This document shows, piece by piece, positions 1 through 8,215 of a stretch of DNA of 64,000 bases (within the stretch, counting starts at the first letter, position 1; every line of letters starts with the position of its first letter). The translations under genes were made by a program, and so were the position numbers. The stretch covers positions 310,001 through 374,000 of the forward strand of contig NZ_AGFX01000011.1 in assembly GCF_000236805.1 (NCBI RefSeq), read 5' to 3'. The notes under the pieces were generated by a model that ran no database searches, was not told the DNA's origin, and saw only the letters and a program-made list of their open reading frames with translations. The DNA comes from Paenibacillus peoriae KCTC 3763. Lineage in GTDB: Bacteria; Bacillota; Bacilli; Paenibacillales; Paenibacillaceae.

Positions 1-40
1 CGCATTGAGTAGCAAGATTACATCAGCAAATACCATATAA

Positions 41-78
41 AACGTCAACTCGTGCTTTGCCGTAGTTGGCGTTTTTTG
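41..78 (+). terminator. Intrinsic terminator of the gene upstream of the window
   Basis: A 10-bp stem (positions 41-50 with 64-73, one T-G wobble) is followed by a run of six T. It would end transcription of a gene lying left of the window and isolate panE. Confidence 0.8.
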
Positions 79-138
79 TATTTCTCTGGAGTGCATATGA
101 TATAGTAGAAAAAAAGATGGAAGCGAGACGATATAAAC

Positions 139-1098
139 GTGATTGATATTATTGGAGCGGGTTCACTGGGATTATTGTTCGCGGGAAGGCTGGCGGCCAC
201 AGGTACTGATGTGAGATTGTGGACACGAACACTTGAACAGGCACGCAGCATTGTCTGTGACGGAATTACGGTGTTTGACAAGAGGGGAGAGATAGCTGTT
301 CATGTGCCTGGAGATACATTAAAGGTAGCTCCATTGGCAGATTGGCAGCGGTTAAATTCACATGTTCCCGCACAATGGATTTTTTTAATGACCAAACAGG
401 GGGCTATCGAGGAAGTATTAAAGCAGATTCTACCTGTGGCTAAGATGGAAAGAGAAACGGGAATCGTTTGTTTACAGAACGGGATCGGACATATTGAACG
501 TATTAGACAGGCCTGGCCCGAAGCCGAGTTATACCCTGCCGTGACGACCGAAGGAGCCAAGAGACAGGGAGCCGCATCTATTGTGCATGCCGGAGCGGGT
601 GTGACTGAAATTGGCTGGGATGAGGAACGGGGGCAGACGCAGGACAGGAATTTCAAACAATACGTGCTAAATCGGCTGCTTGCAGCAGGATTTGACGTTT
701 GCTTGTCGAAAGAAATCGAGAATGGTATGTATCGCAAGTTGTTGATTAATGCCGTGATCAATCCGTTGACGGCGATATGGCAAATTCGTAACGGCGAGCT
801 GCTTTTGGACCCTGTTCGTTTACATATGATGCGCAAGCTGTATGATGAAGGCATTCAAGTGTTTGAAGCCCGTGGTATCCACTGGGACAGCAGTTGGTGG
901 GAGCAAATTATGAATGTTTGCCAGGCAACGGCAGAAAACCATTCGTCCATGCTGGTCGATGTGCTTGCACAGTCCATGACAGAAGTTGCTTCCATTAACG
1001 GGCAACTGGTGCAGATGGCAGAGTTGGCTGGGGTTTCTGCACCAACTCATGAGGTATTGTGGCAATTAATTGAAGGCATGCGGCTAAAAGAGGGGTGA
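139..1098 (+). CDS. panE: 2-dehydropantoate 2-reductase (ketopantoate reductase)
   Basis: It reduces 2-dehydropantoate to pantoate with NADPH in the pantothenate/CoA pathway, in the cytosol. The N-terminus has the Rossmann glycine pattern IGAGSLGLLFAG at residues 4-15. The central LQNGIG and later ENGMYRKLLINAVINPLTA segments are typical of the ApbA/PanE family and carry its catalytic lysine. The length of 319 residues is normal. The start is GTG, because no ATG precedes the Rossmann motif in frame, with a purine-rich GGAAGCGAG about 12 bases upstream. The DUF3397 gene follows after 4 bases and is probably cotranscribed. The pairing resembles the ylbQ region of Bacillus just before the division cluster. 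Confidence 0.93.
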   Translation: MIDIIGAGSLGLLFAGRLAATGTDVRLWTRTLEQARSIVCDGITVFDKRGEIAVHVPGDTLKVAPLADWQRLNSHVPAQWIFLMTKQGAIEEVLKQILPVAKMERETGIVCLQNGIGHIERIRQAWPEAELYPAVTTEGAKRQGAASIVHAGAGVTEIGWDEERGQTQDRNFKQYVLNRLLAAGFDVCLSKEIENGMYRKLLINAVINPLTAIWQIRNGELLLDPVRLHMMRKLYDEGIQVFEARGIHWDSSWWEQIMNVCQATAENHSSMLVDVLAQSMTEVASINGQLVQMAELAGVSAPTHEVLWQLIEGMRLKEG

Positions 1099-1102
1099 TC
1101 AG

Positions 1103-1492
1103 TTGAGTATTATACAAGGTACTATTAGCACATTCAGTATTCTTCCCTTTTTTCCGTTTTTGATCGTATTTGTGGTTTGTCGATACATTCTTAAAATGGA
1201 AAAGAAGAAATCATTGCTTGCATCAATGGATATTACCACGGCTTTTCTGATTCTTTCCGTCGCGGCACTCTTTAACGTCATTTTCACATCCCGCTTCGGT
1301 TTTTATTTGATTTTACTTCTTTTACTATTGGCGCTGGGTTTAATTGGAGGTGCCCAAAATCGAATAAAAGGCAAGGTCGATGGTAAAAGATTATGTAGAG
1401 CCGTCTGGAGATTAACTTTTATAGCGATGTCATTGGCGTATATTTTATTGACTGTCGTTGGTATATTTAAGAATATATTCAATTCAATGTGA
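1103..1492 (+). CDS. DUF3397 family membrane protein
   Basis: A 129-residue protein with about four hydrophobic segments (roughly residues 5-25, 36-58, 61-80 and 103-125) and basic loops between them. The sequence matches my recollection of the DUF3397 family, small membrane proteins found next to panE and bshC in Bacilli. No function is known. I chose the TTG at 1103, preceded by GAGGGG at 1090-1095; the gene starts 4 bases after the panE stop, so it is likely in the same transcript. Confidence 0.75.
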   Translation: MSIIQGTISTFSILPFFPFLIVFVVCRYILKMEKKKSLLASMDITTAFLILSVAALFNVIFTSRFGFYLILLLLLLALGLIGGAQNRIKGKVDGKRLCRAVWRLTFIAMSLAYILLTVVGIFKNIFNSM

Positions 1493-1597
1493 TATAATAT
1501 GACATGAAAAGGTGAAAAAATATGAATTAATCATGTTTTTTTGAAAAAAAAGCTCAATTTAAAGAAATGTAATGTAGATTTTTTTGACCGCTGGTTG

Positions 1598-1603
1598 TAT
1601 AAT
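1598..1603 (+). promoter_or_regulatory. Probable -10 box of the oppA promoter
   Basis: A perfect TATAAT lies 43 bases before the oppA start codon. The matching -35 region at the 17-base spacing is poor, so the promoter may need an activator. Confidence 0.5.
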
Positions 1604-1645
1604 CTATAAACATATACCACTTTAGAACTAGGGGGAAAACGCTAG

Positions 1646-3349
1646 ATGAAAAGGAAAAGCTTTTTAGTCCTTTTGACACTCGTTCTTGCAGTTGGCGCAC
1701 TGCTTGCAGGCTGTGGCTCCGCAAAGAACGATACCAATGGTAAGGGCGCACAAGAAAATGCATCAACTACGCCGGCTCCGGCCGACAAACAAATTTTGCG
1801 CATTAACCTTCTTTCCGAACCGCCAACCTTCGATCCGGCACAAGCTCAGGATAGCCAAACTAACACGGTTCTGAAAACTTTGTATGAAGGTCTCGTACGT
1901 ATGGGGCCTGATGGCAAAGAAATCCCTGGCGTAGCTGAATCTTGGAAAATTTCCGATGACGGCAAAACCTATACGTTCAAACTTCGTGATAATGCAAAAT
2001 GGAGCAATGGCGACCCAGTCAAAGCAAGTGACTTCGTATTTGCTTGGCAACGGGTATTGGATCCTTCCACGGCTCCTGCACCTCCATATGCTTATCAATT
2101 GTACTATATCAAAAATGCTGAGGGCTACAACCTGAGCACTTCGAAAACCTTTAAAGGAACTAAAATTACAGACTTTAAAGATGTAGGTGTCAAAGCTGTT
2201 GATGACCATACATTGCAAGTAGAACTGGTAAACCCAACTCCTTACTTCCTTGGATTGACCTCGTTCTATACTTTCTACCCTGTACATCCTTCTATTAAAG
2301 GGAATGACAAATGGGCTGTTCAGAAAGATAGCATGATCACTAATGGACCTTTCACGCTAACAACTTGGGACAGCGGTCAAAAGATCGAAGTCACCAAGAG
2401 CGAAAACTATTGGGGTAAAGACCAAATCAAGCTGAACAAAATTACGATGTCCCTGGTAAACAGCGGTGCAACGGAACTGGCTTCTTACAGAAGTGGACAA
2501 CTTGATTATTCTGGTTTGCCGAACGGTGAAATTCCTGCAGACCAAATTCCGGGTGTCAAAAAAGAGTTGCCAAATGAATTCGAGGCTAAAGGAATTGCTA
2601 GTACGTATTACTACTTATTTAATGTAACAGAAAAACCATTTAACAATGTTAAAATCCGCAAAGCGTTTGCGATGGCTATTGAACGCCAACCGATCGTTGA
2701 CAGAGTGACATTGGGGGGACAACTTCCTGCATTCGGCTTCGTACCTCCAGGTATCAAAGGAGTTTCTCAGGAATTCCGTTCTGAGCATAAAGATGATTAT
2801 TTCAAAGAAGACATCACTGAAGCGAAGAAATTGCTTCAAGAAGGTATGAAAGAAGAAGGCGTGACTACACTTCCTCCGGTAACCTTGTTGTATAACTCCA
2901 GTGAAAGTCACCAAAAGATTGCTTTGGCAGTAGCTGATATGTGGAAGAAAAACCTTGGTGTGGACATCAAAACCCAAAACCAAGAGTGGGGCGTATTTAT
3001 TCAAAATCGTAACAAGCTGAATTACCAAATTGCCCGTGCTGGTTGGTCTGCCGACTACAATGATCCAATGACATTCATGGATATGTGGACAACAGGCAAC
3101 GGTAACAACAATGCGGGTTACGCTAACCCTGCATATGATGCTTTGATTCAAGCAGCTAAGACAGAAACTGATCCAGCTAAACGTATGGAAGATTTTGCGA
3201 AAGCAGAGAAAATTCTGGTTCAAGATGATATGGTATTGCTTCCGATTTACTACTATTCAAATGTTTCTTTAACGAAACCGAATGTAAAAGACATCGCGCT
3301 TGACTTTAGTGGAGCAATTGATTTCACAAGAGCGTATATTACACAGTAA
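1646..3349 (+). CDS. oppA: Oligopeptide ABC transporter, substrate-binding lipoprotein
   Basis: An extracytoplasmic peptide-binding protein of the SBP_bac_5 family (567 residues), anchored to the membrane by a lipid. The N-terminus has basic residues, a hydrophobic stretch and the lipobox LLAGC with the acceptor Cys at about residue 23. The mature part carries family signatures: EPPTFDPAQAQDSQT near residue 58, VLKTLYEGLVR, and NGPFTLTTWDSGQKIEV. A strong AGGGGG lies 11 bases before the ATG. A terminator follows, so the binding protein is probably made in excess over the oppBCF permease. In related spore formers such systems import signalling or nutrient peptides; the ligand here cannot be told. 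Confidence 0.93.
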   Translation: MKRKSFLVLLTLVLAVGALLAGCGSAKNDTNGKGAQENASTTPAPADKQILRINLLSEPPTFDPAQAQDSQTNTVLKTLYEGLVRMGPDGKEIPGVAESWKISDDGKTYTFKLRDNAKWSNGDPVKASDFVFAWQRVLDPSTAPAPPYAYQLYYIKNAEGYNLSTSKTFKGTKITDFKDVGVKAVDDHTLQVELVNPTPYFLGLTSFYTFYPVHPSIKGNDKWAVQKDSMITNGPFTLTTWDSGQKIEVTKSENYWGKDQIKLNKITMSLVNSGATELASYRSGQLDYSGLPNGEIPADQIPGVKKELPNEFEAKGIASTYYYLFNVTEKPFNNVKIRKAFAMAIERQPIVDRVTLGGQLPAFGFVPPGIKGVSQEFRSEHKDDYFKEDITEAKKLLQEGMKEEGVTTLPPVTLLYNSSESHQKIALAVADMWKKNLGVDIKTQNQEWGVFIQNRNKLNYQIARAGWSADYNDPMTFMDMWTTGNGNNNAGYANPAYDALIQAAKTETDPAKRMEDFAKAEKILVQDDMVLLPIYYYSNVSLTKPNVKDIALDFSGAIDFTRAYITQ

Positions 3350-3382
3350 CTGAAGCTCAATTCTGAAGTTTGAAAGTTACTT

Positions 3383-3428
3383 CGGGATATATATGTGGAT
3401 TGAACCATATATATCCCGTTTTTTTTGT
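3383..3428 (+). terminator. Intrinsic terminator after oppA
   Basis: A perfect 13-bp stem (3383-3395 with 3406-3418), a 10-base loop and about ten T. It separates oppA from oppBCF and probably sets their expression ratio by partial read-through. Confidence 0.92.
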
Positions 3429-3471
3429 GTCCTAGTCTTTTCCATCATCACGTAACCATGCAAATAAGTAG

Positions 3472-3506
3472 ATTGGATTGTCCAATTCTATTTCGATAAA
3501 ATCGAA
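3472..3506. repeat. Two adjacent short palindromes before oppB
   Basis: ATTGGA-TTG-TCCAAT at 3472-3486 and TTCGAT-AAA-ATCGAA at 3492-3506 are both perfect 6-3-6 inverted repeats. Their centres are 20 bases apart, about two helix turns. They lie upstream of the oppB ribosome site and could be operator half sites or RNA hairpins. Confidence 0.55.
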
Positions 3507-3544
3507 TGGTGTCGAAAAAAAATTATGGGGGGTGTAAACGGGCA

Positions 3545-4477
3545 ATGACGCGTTATTTGATCAGTAAATTTCTTTACATGCTGCTATCTTTGTTCATTCT
3601 GATCTCTGCGACGTTTTTTCTCATGAAAGCAATTCCGGGTAACCCCTTCATGAGTGAAAAGGCGACTTCTCCTGAGATTCAAGCCCGGTTAATGGAGCAA
3701 TATGGGCTGGATAAGCCTGTATATGTCCAATATTTTAAATACTTGGGTGATATTGCTTCAGGTGATTTTGGTATTTCCATGAAAAAATTGAATCAAGATG
3801 TAACTGACATTATCGGGCAAACTTTCTCGGTTTCGCTTAAATTAGGTTTTGTAGCTATTGTTGTGTCGATTATTGTCGGTGTTTTGCTAGGTATGCTAGC
3901 GGCGATGTACCATCGCAGGCTCATTGATAACGTTGCGATGATCTTGGCAATTATGGGAATTGCAGTTCCCAGTTTCGTCCTGGCGTCTCTAATCCAGTTT
4001 TATTTCGCTCAGAATTTGGGTTGGTTTAATGTTATGGGATTTGAAGGTCCACTGGACTATGTCCTGCCTGTCGCTGCGTTGTCAGCTCAACCGATTGCGT
4101 TTATCGCTAGATTGACACGCTCCAGTATGCTGGAAGTACTTCATGCTGACTATATTAAGACTGCCAAGGCGAAAGGCTTGCAGCCTGTTACGATTATGTT
4201 TAAACATGTGGTGCGGAATGCGATCTTGCCGGTCGTTACCTATGTTGGTCCAATGACTGCAAATATCATTACTGGTTCTGTGGTTATTGAACGGATTTTC
4301 GGAATTGGCGGCATTGGTAAGGTGTTTGTTGATAGTATTACAACCCGTGATTATACCATGATTATGGGAGTAACTATTTTTTACGGTATCTTATTGATGG
4401 CAGCGCGTTTTATTACAGATATTGCATATGGATTTATTGATCCACGGATTAAGCTTACTGGCGGAAAGGAGGGATAA
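3545..4477 (+). CDS. oppB: Oligopeptide ABC transporter permease, OppB type
   Basis: An inner-membrane permease of the binding-protein-dependent transport family, 310 residues from the chosen start. An N-terminal membrane segment (MTRYLISKFLYMLLSLFILI) is followed by the periplasm-side FLMKAIPGNPF segment and five further helices. The EAA-type loop HADYIKTAKAKGL-(x)n-RNAILPVVTY, which contacts the ATPase, is clear near residues 200-230. I start at the ATG at 3545 because it has a GGGGGTG ribosome site at the right distance; the in-frame ATG at 3506 has none and would prepend a non-hydrophobic tail. It is followed after 4 bases by oppC. Confidence 0.93.
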   Translation: MTRYLISKFLYMLLSLFILISATFFLMKAIPGNPFMSEKATSPEIQARLMEQYGLDKPVYVQYFKYLGDIASGDFGISMKKLNQDVTDIIGQTFSVSLKLGFVAIVVSIIVGVLLGMLAAMYHRRLIDNVAMILAIMGIAVPSFVLASLIQFYFAQNLGWFNVMGFEGPLDYVLPVAALSAQPIAFIARLTRSSMLEVLHADYIKTAKAKGLQPVTIMFKHVVRNAILPVVTYVGPMTANIITGSVVIERIFGIGGIGKVFVDSITTRDYTMIMGVTIFYGILLMAARFITDIAYGFIDPRIKLTGGKEG

Positions 4478-4481
4478 CTTT

Positions 4482-5432
4482 ATGTCTGTGAAAGATAATG
4501 CTGTGAACTTGGATAAGCTTCAGGTGAAACCAGAAGACTTTAAGAGAATCGGAGCGGATGAAAAGCAGTCTGAAGTTATTCAGCGTGAAAGCTTATCCGC
4601 TTGGCGTGATGCTTGGGAACGGCTTCGTAAAAATAAGGTGGCTATGACTAGCTTGATTGTGCTGGTCTTAATCGTGCTTTTTTCTCTGATTGGTCCGAAA
4701 TTGTCACCCTATAACTACTATTCTAATGATTTGCTGAGCACAAATCTCGCACCGTCTGCGGAGCACTGGTTTGGAACGGATGATCTTGGTCGTGACATGT
4801 TTGTCCGTACAGCGATGGGGGCGCGAATTTCCTTGACGATCGGTCTGGCTGCAGCAATGATTGACTTGCTGATGGGTGTTATTTATGGTGGAATTATGGG
4901 TTACTTTGGTGGCCGCGTTGATGAAATCATGAATAAATTTTCTGAAATCTTGTATTCCATTCCTTATTTGCTGGTTACAATCCTGCTGCTCGTTGTACTG
5001 GAGCCAAGTATTACCACCATTATTATTGCGCTCTGTGTAACGGGGTGGATTAACATGTCATGGATTGTGCGCGGTGAGATGCTGCAACTCAAAAACCGGG
5101 AATTTGTACTTGCTTCCCGTTCCATGGGGGCTGGAGCAGGCCGCTTGCTGTTCCGCCATTTGTTGCCAAATGCTGTTGGCCCGATCATCGTTACTCTGAC
5201 ATTGAGCGTTCCAACCGCTATTTTCTCCGAGGCATTTCTGAGCTTCCTTGGATTAGGGGTACAGGCTCCTCAGGCGTCACTGGGCTCAATGATTGAATCA
5301 GCTCTGACAGGATGGATGTACTATCCATGGCGTATGCTTTTCCCGGCAGGTTTGATCAGTTTGATTATGCTTGCGTTCAACCTTTTTGGCGATGGCTTAC
5401 GTGATGCGCTTGATCCGAAGCTGAAGAAATAG
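4482..5432 (+). CDS. oppC: Oligopeptide ABC transporter permease, OppC type
   Basis: The second permease subunit, 316 residues from the ATG at 4482, which has GGAAAGGAGGG just upstream. It has an N-terminal cytosolic extension of about 50 residues, the first helix (MTSLIVLVLIVLFSLIGPKL), the OppC-type HWFGTDDLGRDMFVR motif, and an EAA loop (REFVLASRSMGAGAGRLLFRH). It pairs with OppB to form the channel. The gene follows oppB after 4 bases and precedes oppF by 11 bases, so these three form one transcript. Confidence 0.93.
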   Translation: MSVKDNAVNLDKLQVKPEDFKRIGADEKQSEVIQRESLSAWRDAWERLRKNKVAMTSLIVLVLIVLFSLIGPKLSPYNYYSNDLLSTNLAPSAEHWFGTDDLGRDMFVRTAMGARISLTIGLAAAMIDLLMGVIYGGIMGYFGGRVDEIMNKFSEILYSIPYLLVTILLLVVLEPSITTIIIALCVTGWINMSWIVRGEMLQLKNREFVLASRSMGAGAGRLLFRHLLPNAVGPIIVTLTLSVPTAIFSEAFLSFLGLGVQAPQASLGSMIESALTGWMYYPWRMLFPAGLISLIMLAFNLFGDGLRDALDPKLKK

Positions 5433-5443
5433 GAGGTGAGATC

Positions 5444-6382
5444 ATGGTGAGTAGCAACAATTTAATTGAGGTAGATGGTCTTAAAAAATATTTTAATGTT
5501 GGCAAAAACCGTGTGCTCAAAGCGGTGGACAACCTGAATTTCTATATTCGCGAAGGTGAAACACTTGGGATGGTAGGTGAATCCGGTTGTGGTAAATCTA
5601 CAGCGGGTCGTACCATTTTGCGCTTATATGAGCCTACAGCAGGTAGCGTACGTTTTAACGGTACAGATATTTACAAATTATCACCAAGCAAAATGAAAGC
5701 CATGCGTCGTGATATGCAAATGATCTTTCAAGATCCATATGCATCATTGAACCCGCGTTTTACGGTTTCAGATATCATCGGTGAGGCGTTAGATATTCAT
5801 AATATGGCGGGTAGCCGTGCCGAACGTAAAAAACGGATTGAAGAGCTGTTGGATCTGGTTGGTTTGAACCCGGATCACGCAACTCGTTATCCGCATGAGT
5901 TTTCCGGTGGACAGCGTCAACGGATCGGTATTGCCCGCGCACTGGCGGTTAATCCGAAATTCATTATTTGTGATGAGCCGATTTCAGCGCTTGACGTGTC
6001 CATTCAGGCTCAGGTTGTCAACCTGTTAAAAGAGCTTCAAGAACGTTTGGGTTTGACATACCTGTTTATTGCGCACGATCTGTCGATGGTCAAGCACATC
6101 AGTGATCGGGTAGCTGTAATGTATAGAGGCAAAATGGTTGAGCTTGCTGAAAGTTCTGAATTGTATGCCAATCCGATCCATCCATATACGAAAATGCTTT
6201 TGTCGGCGATTCCACTTCCTGATCCGGAAGTCGAAGCCAACAAGAATCGAATTATTATGCCTGACGATCAAGGCGGTCCAATTCAGGATGCGTCCGATAA
6301 TAAGGCAGGGGCTTATAACCTGGAAAATGCTACACTGATCGAAGTGTCCAAAGGACATTTTGTGGCCGAGCCTTACGCTTGA
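5444..6382 (+). CDS. oppF: Oligopeptide ABC transporter ATPase, OppF type
   Basis: A cytosolic ATPase of 312 residues that energises peptide import. Walker [10 protein letters not shown] is near residue 45, the Q-loop [13 protein letters not shown] near 95, the signature [14 protein letters not shown] near 153, and Walker [15 protein letters not shown] near 174. The C-terminal [15 protein letters not shown] segment is the oligo_HPY element found only in peptide transporters. The ATG follows an AGGAGGTGA site. An OppD partner ATPase is absent from this cassette, although OppD/OppF usually work as a heterodimer. Either OppF acts as a homodimer here or OppD is encoded elsewhere. Confidence 0.93.
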   Translation: MVSSNNLIEVDGLKKYFNVGKNRVLKAVDNLNFYIREGETLGMVGESGCGKSTAGRTILRLYEPTAGSVRFNGTDIYKLSPSKMKAMRRDMQMIFQDPYASLNPRFTVSDIIGEALDIHNMAGSRAERKKRIEELLDLVGLNPDHATRYPHEFSGGQRQRIGIARALAVNPKFIICDEPISALDVSIQAQVVNLLKELQERLGLTYLFIAHDLSMVKHISDRVAVMYRGKMVELAESSELYANPIHPYTKMLLSAIPLPDPEVEANKNRIIMPDDQGGPIQDASDNKAGAYNLENATLIEVSKGHFVAEPYA

Positions 6383-6398
6383 TCCTGCTTTACACACG

Positions 6399-6428
6399 AA
6401 CCGTCGAGCTGCTCGGCGGTTTTTTTTG
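6399..6428 (+). terminator. Intrinsic terminator after oppF
   Basis: A 9-bp stem (6400-6408 with 6412-6420), loop CTG and eight T. It closes the opp transcript. Confidence 0.92.
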
Positions 6429-6437
6429 TAGGAAGCT

Positions 6438-6466
6438 TTGACGCGGAGAGGGGCTTTCGGTACAAT
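6438..6466 (+). promoter_or_regulatory. Sigma-A promoter of bshC
   Basis: TTGACG, a 17-base spacer and TACAAT lie 39 bases before the bshC start and just past the opp terminator. Both boxes are close to consensus. Confidence 0.8.
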
Positions 6467-6504
6467 CAAGCAGTAAGGCTTTGGTGGAGACAGGAGGCAG
6501 ACCC

Positions 6505-8136
6505 ATGAGAATTATTCCTGAAACGCTTCGCGGAGGGTCGGCTTTGGCAGAAGATTATACACAGGGTACAGGGCGCGCACGCGATTTGTATGAGTACGAT
6601 GTTCTGCATGCCGATGCATATGCCCAACGGGCGGAGTGGCTGGATGAGACGGAGCATCTGCGATTAAGCCGTAAGGAAGTCGTAGCATGTCTTCGCATAT
6701 ACAATGAGCAATACAATTCGTATGAGGCAGTTCGGGCTTCATTGGATCGTCTGGAAAGTCCAGATGCTTTAGTCGTAGTTGGCGGACAACAGAGCGGACT
6801 GTTTACAGGTCCGATGTTGGTCATTTACAAAGCGGTCACGATCATTAAGGCGGCGAGGGAAGCAGAGGAGAAGCTTGGACGTCCGGTTATTCCCGTCTTT
6901 TGGATTGCTGGTGAAGATCATGACTGGGATGAGGTCAATCATACATATGTACTGGCGAATGACCCGCAAGCAATCAAAATCAAGCTGAAAAAGCAGCCTG
7001 AACGCCGTTCTTCGGTTAGTACCATTAAAGTGGATGCTGTAGAGTGGAAGCAGGCAATGGCGGATATAGAGCAAAGCTTGCCTGACTCAGAGCACAAGGC
7101 TGATATTTTGCGTATGATTAAGCACGGTTTGACCGATTCATACGGACTAAGTGAGGCCTTTGCCAAGCTGCTGGGCCTTTTGTTTGGCGAATATGGATTA
7201 GTGCTGCTGGATTCAGCAGATCCTTCGCTGCGCAAGCTGGAAGCATCTGTATTTCGTCGGTTGATTCAGCACAATGATGAGTTGGAGCAGGCTTACCGGA
7301 CGGCTGCTGCGCGGATCGTGGATTGCGGCTATCATTTACAAGCGGATGTACACGAAGGTGGCGCGAATCTTTTTTATATCCATGAAGATGAACGTTTGCT
7401 GCTCTTCAAGCAAGGTGGACTATTTACGGATCGGCGCGGTTTGGTAGCTTTTACACAGGAAGAACTGCTTAGGGAGATGGATATACATCCCGAACGTTTT
7501 AGTAATAATGTACTAACCCGTCCTCTGATGCAGGATTCACTGTTTCCAGTGCTGGCATCTGTGCTGGGCCTAGGAGAAATTGCCTATTGGGCGATTACCC
7601 GGGACGCCTTCGGGGTTCTAGAGATGCAGATGCCGATACTGCTGCCCCGAATGTCCTTTACGCTGGTAGAGCCGGGTGTAGAGAAGTATATGCTTAAGCA
7701 CGAATTAACTTTTGGACAGGTTGGGGACGGTCTTGAGGAGTCGAAGAAACAATGGCTTGCAGCCCAGGATCAGCTTGGGATTCAGGATCAGTTTTCCGGG
7801 GTGAAAGAAGCCTTTACCCGTCTATACGAGCCGCTTGTACAGCAGACAGGTTTGATTGAAAAAGGTTTGCTTCAGCTCGGAGAAACCAACAGCAAGAAAA
7901 TTCTGGGGCAGATCGCTTATCTGGAGGCGAAAGTTCAGGAAGCGCTCCTTCGGCAAAATGAAACAGCACTTCGCCAGTGGGATCGTATTGAGTGGTCACT
8001 TTTTCCATTTGGCCAGCCACAGGAGCGGGTGTACACGATCTATCATTTTCTAAACCGTCACGGTCTTGGTTTGATTGATATGATTATGAACATACCAACG
8101 GATCTGGCGGGTACGCATCGTGTAATTTATGTATAA
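6505..8136 (+). CDS. bshC: Putative cysteine ligase of bacillithiol synthesis
   Basis: BshC (YllA family, 543 residues) is thought to add cysteine to GlcN-malate, the last step of bacillithiol, the main low-molecular-weight thiol of Bacilli. Family features are VVGGQQSGLFTGPMLVIYK near residue 94, PVFWIAGEDHDWDEVNH near 132, and a long coiled C-terminal part. I start at the ATG at 6505, which has a full AGGAGG seven bases upstream; the GTG-like codon at 6481 has no site. The partner genes bshA and bshB are not in the window. Its place just before the division cluster is conserved in Bacilli. Confidence 0.93.
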   Translation: MRIIPETLRGGSALAEDYTQGTGRARDLYEYDVLHADAYAQRAEWLDETEHLRLSRKEVVACLRIYNEQYNSYEAVRASLDRLESPDALVVVGGQQSGLFTGPMLVIYKAVTIIKAAREAEEKLGRPVIPVFWIAGEDHDWDEVNHTYVLANDPQAIKIKLKKQPERRSSVSTIKVDAVEWKQAMADIEQSLPDSEHKADILRMIKHGLTDSYGLSEAFAKLLGLLFGEYGLVLLDSADPSLRKLEASVFRRLIQHNDELEQAYRTAAARIVDCGYHLQADVHEGGANLFYIHEDERLLLFKQGGLFTDRRGLVAFTQEELLREMDIHPERFSNNVLTRPLMQDSLFPVLASVLGLGEIAYWAITRDAFGVLEMQMPILLPRMSFTLVEPGVEKYMLKHELTFGQVGDGLEESKKQWLAAQDQLGIQDQFSGVKEAFTRLYEPLVQQTGLIEKGLLQLGETNSKKILGQIAYLEAKVQEALLRQNETALRQWDRIEWSLFPFGQPQERVYTIYHFLNRHGLGLIDMIMNIPTDLAGTHRVIYV

Positions 8137-8215
8137 TTTATGTAAGATTTTTTGTGTAGTGCATTGATTTTACCGTGTTAGCAGATTCAACCCATACTAA
8201 GGAGGAAACAACATA

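Noticed and set aside
1582-1603. TTGACC close to TATAAT before oppA, as a full promoter
   Set aside because: The boxes are only 10 bases apart, too close for sigma-A; only the -10 box was kept.
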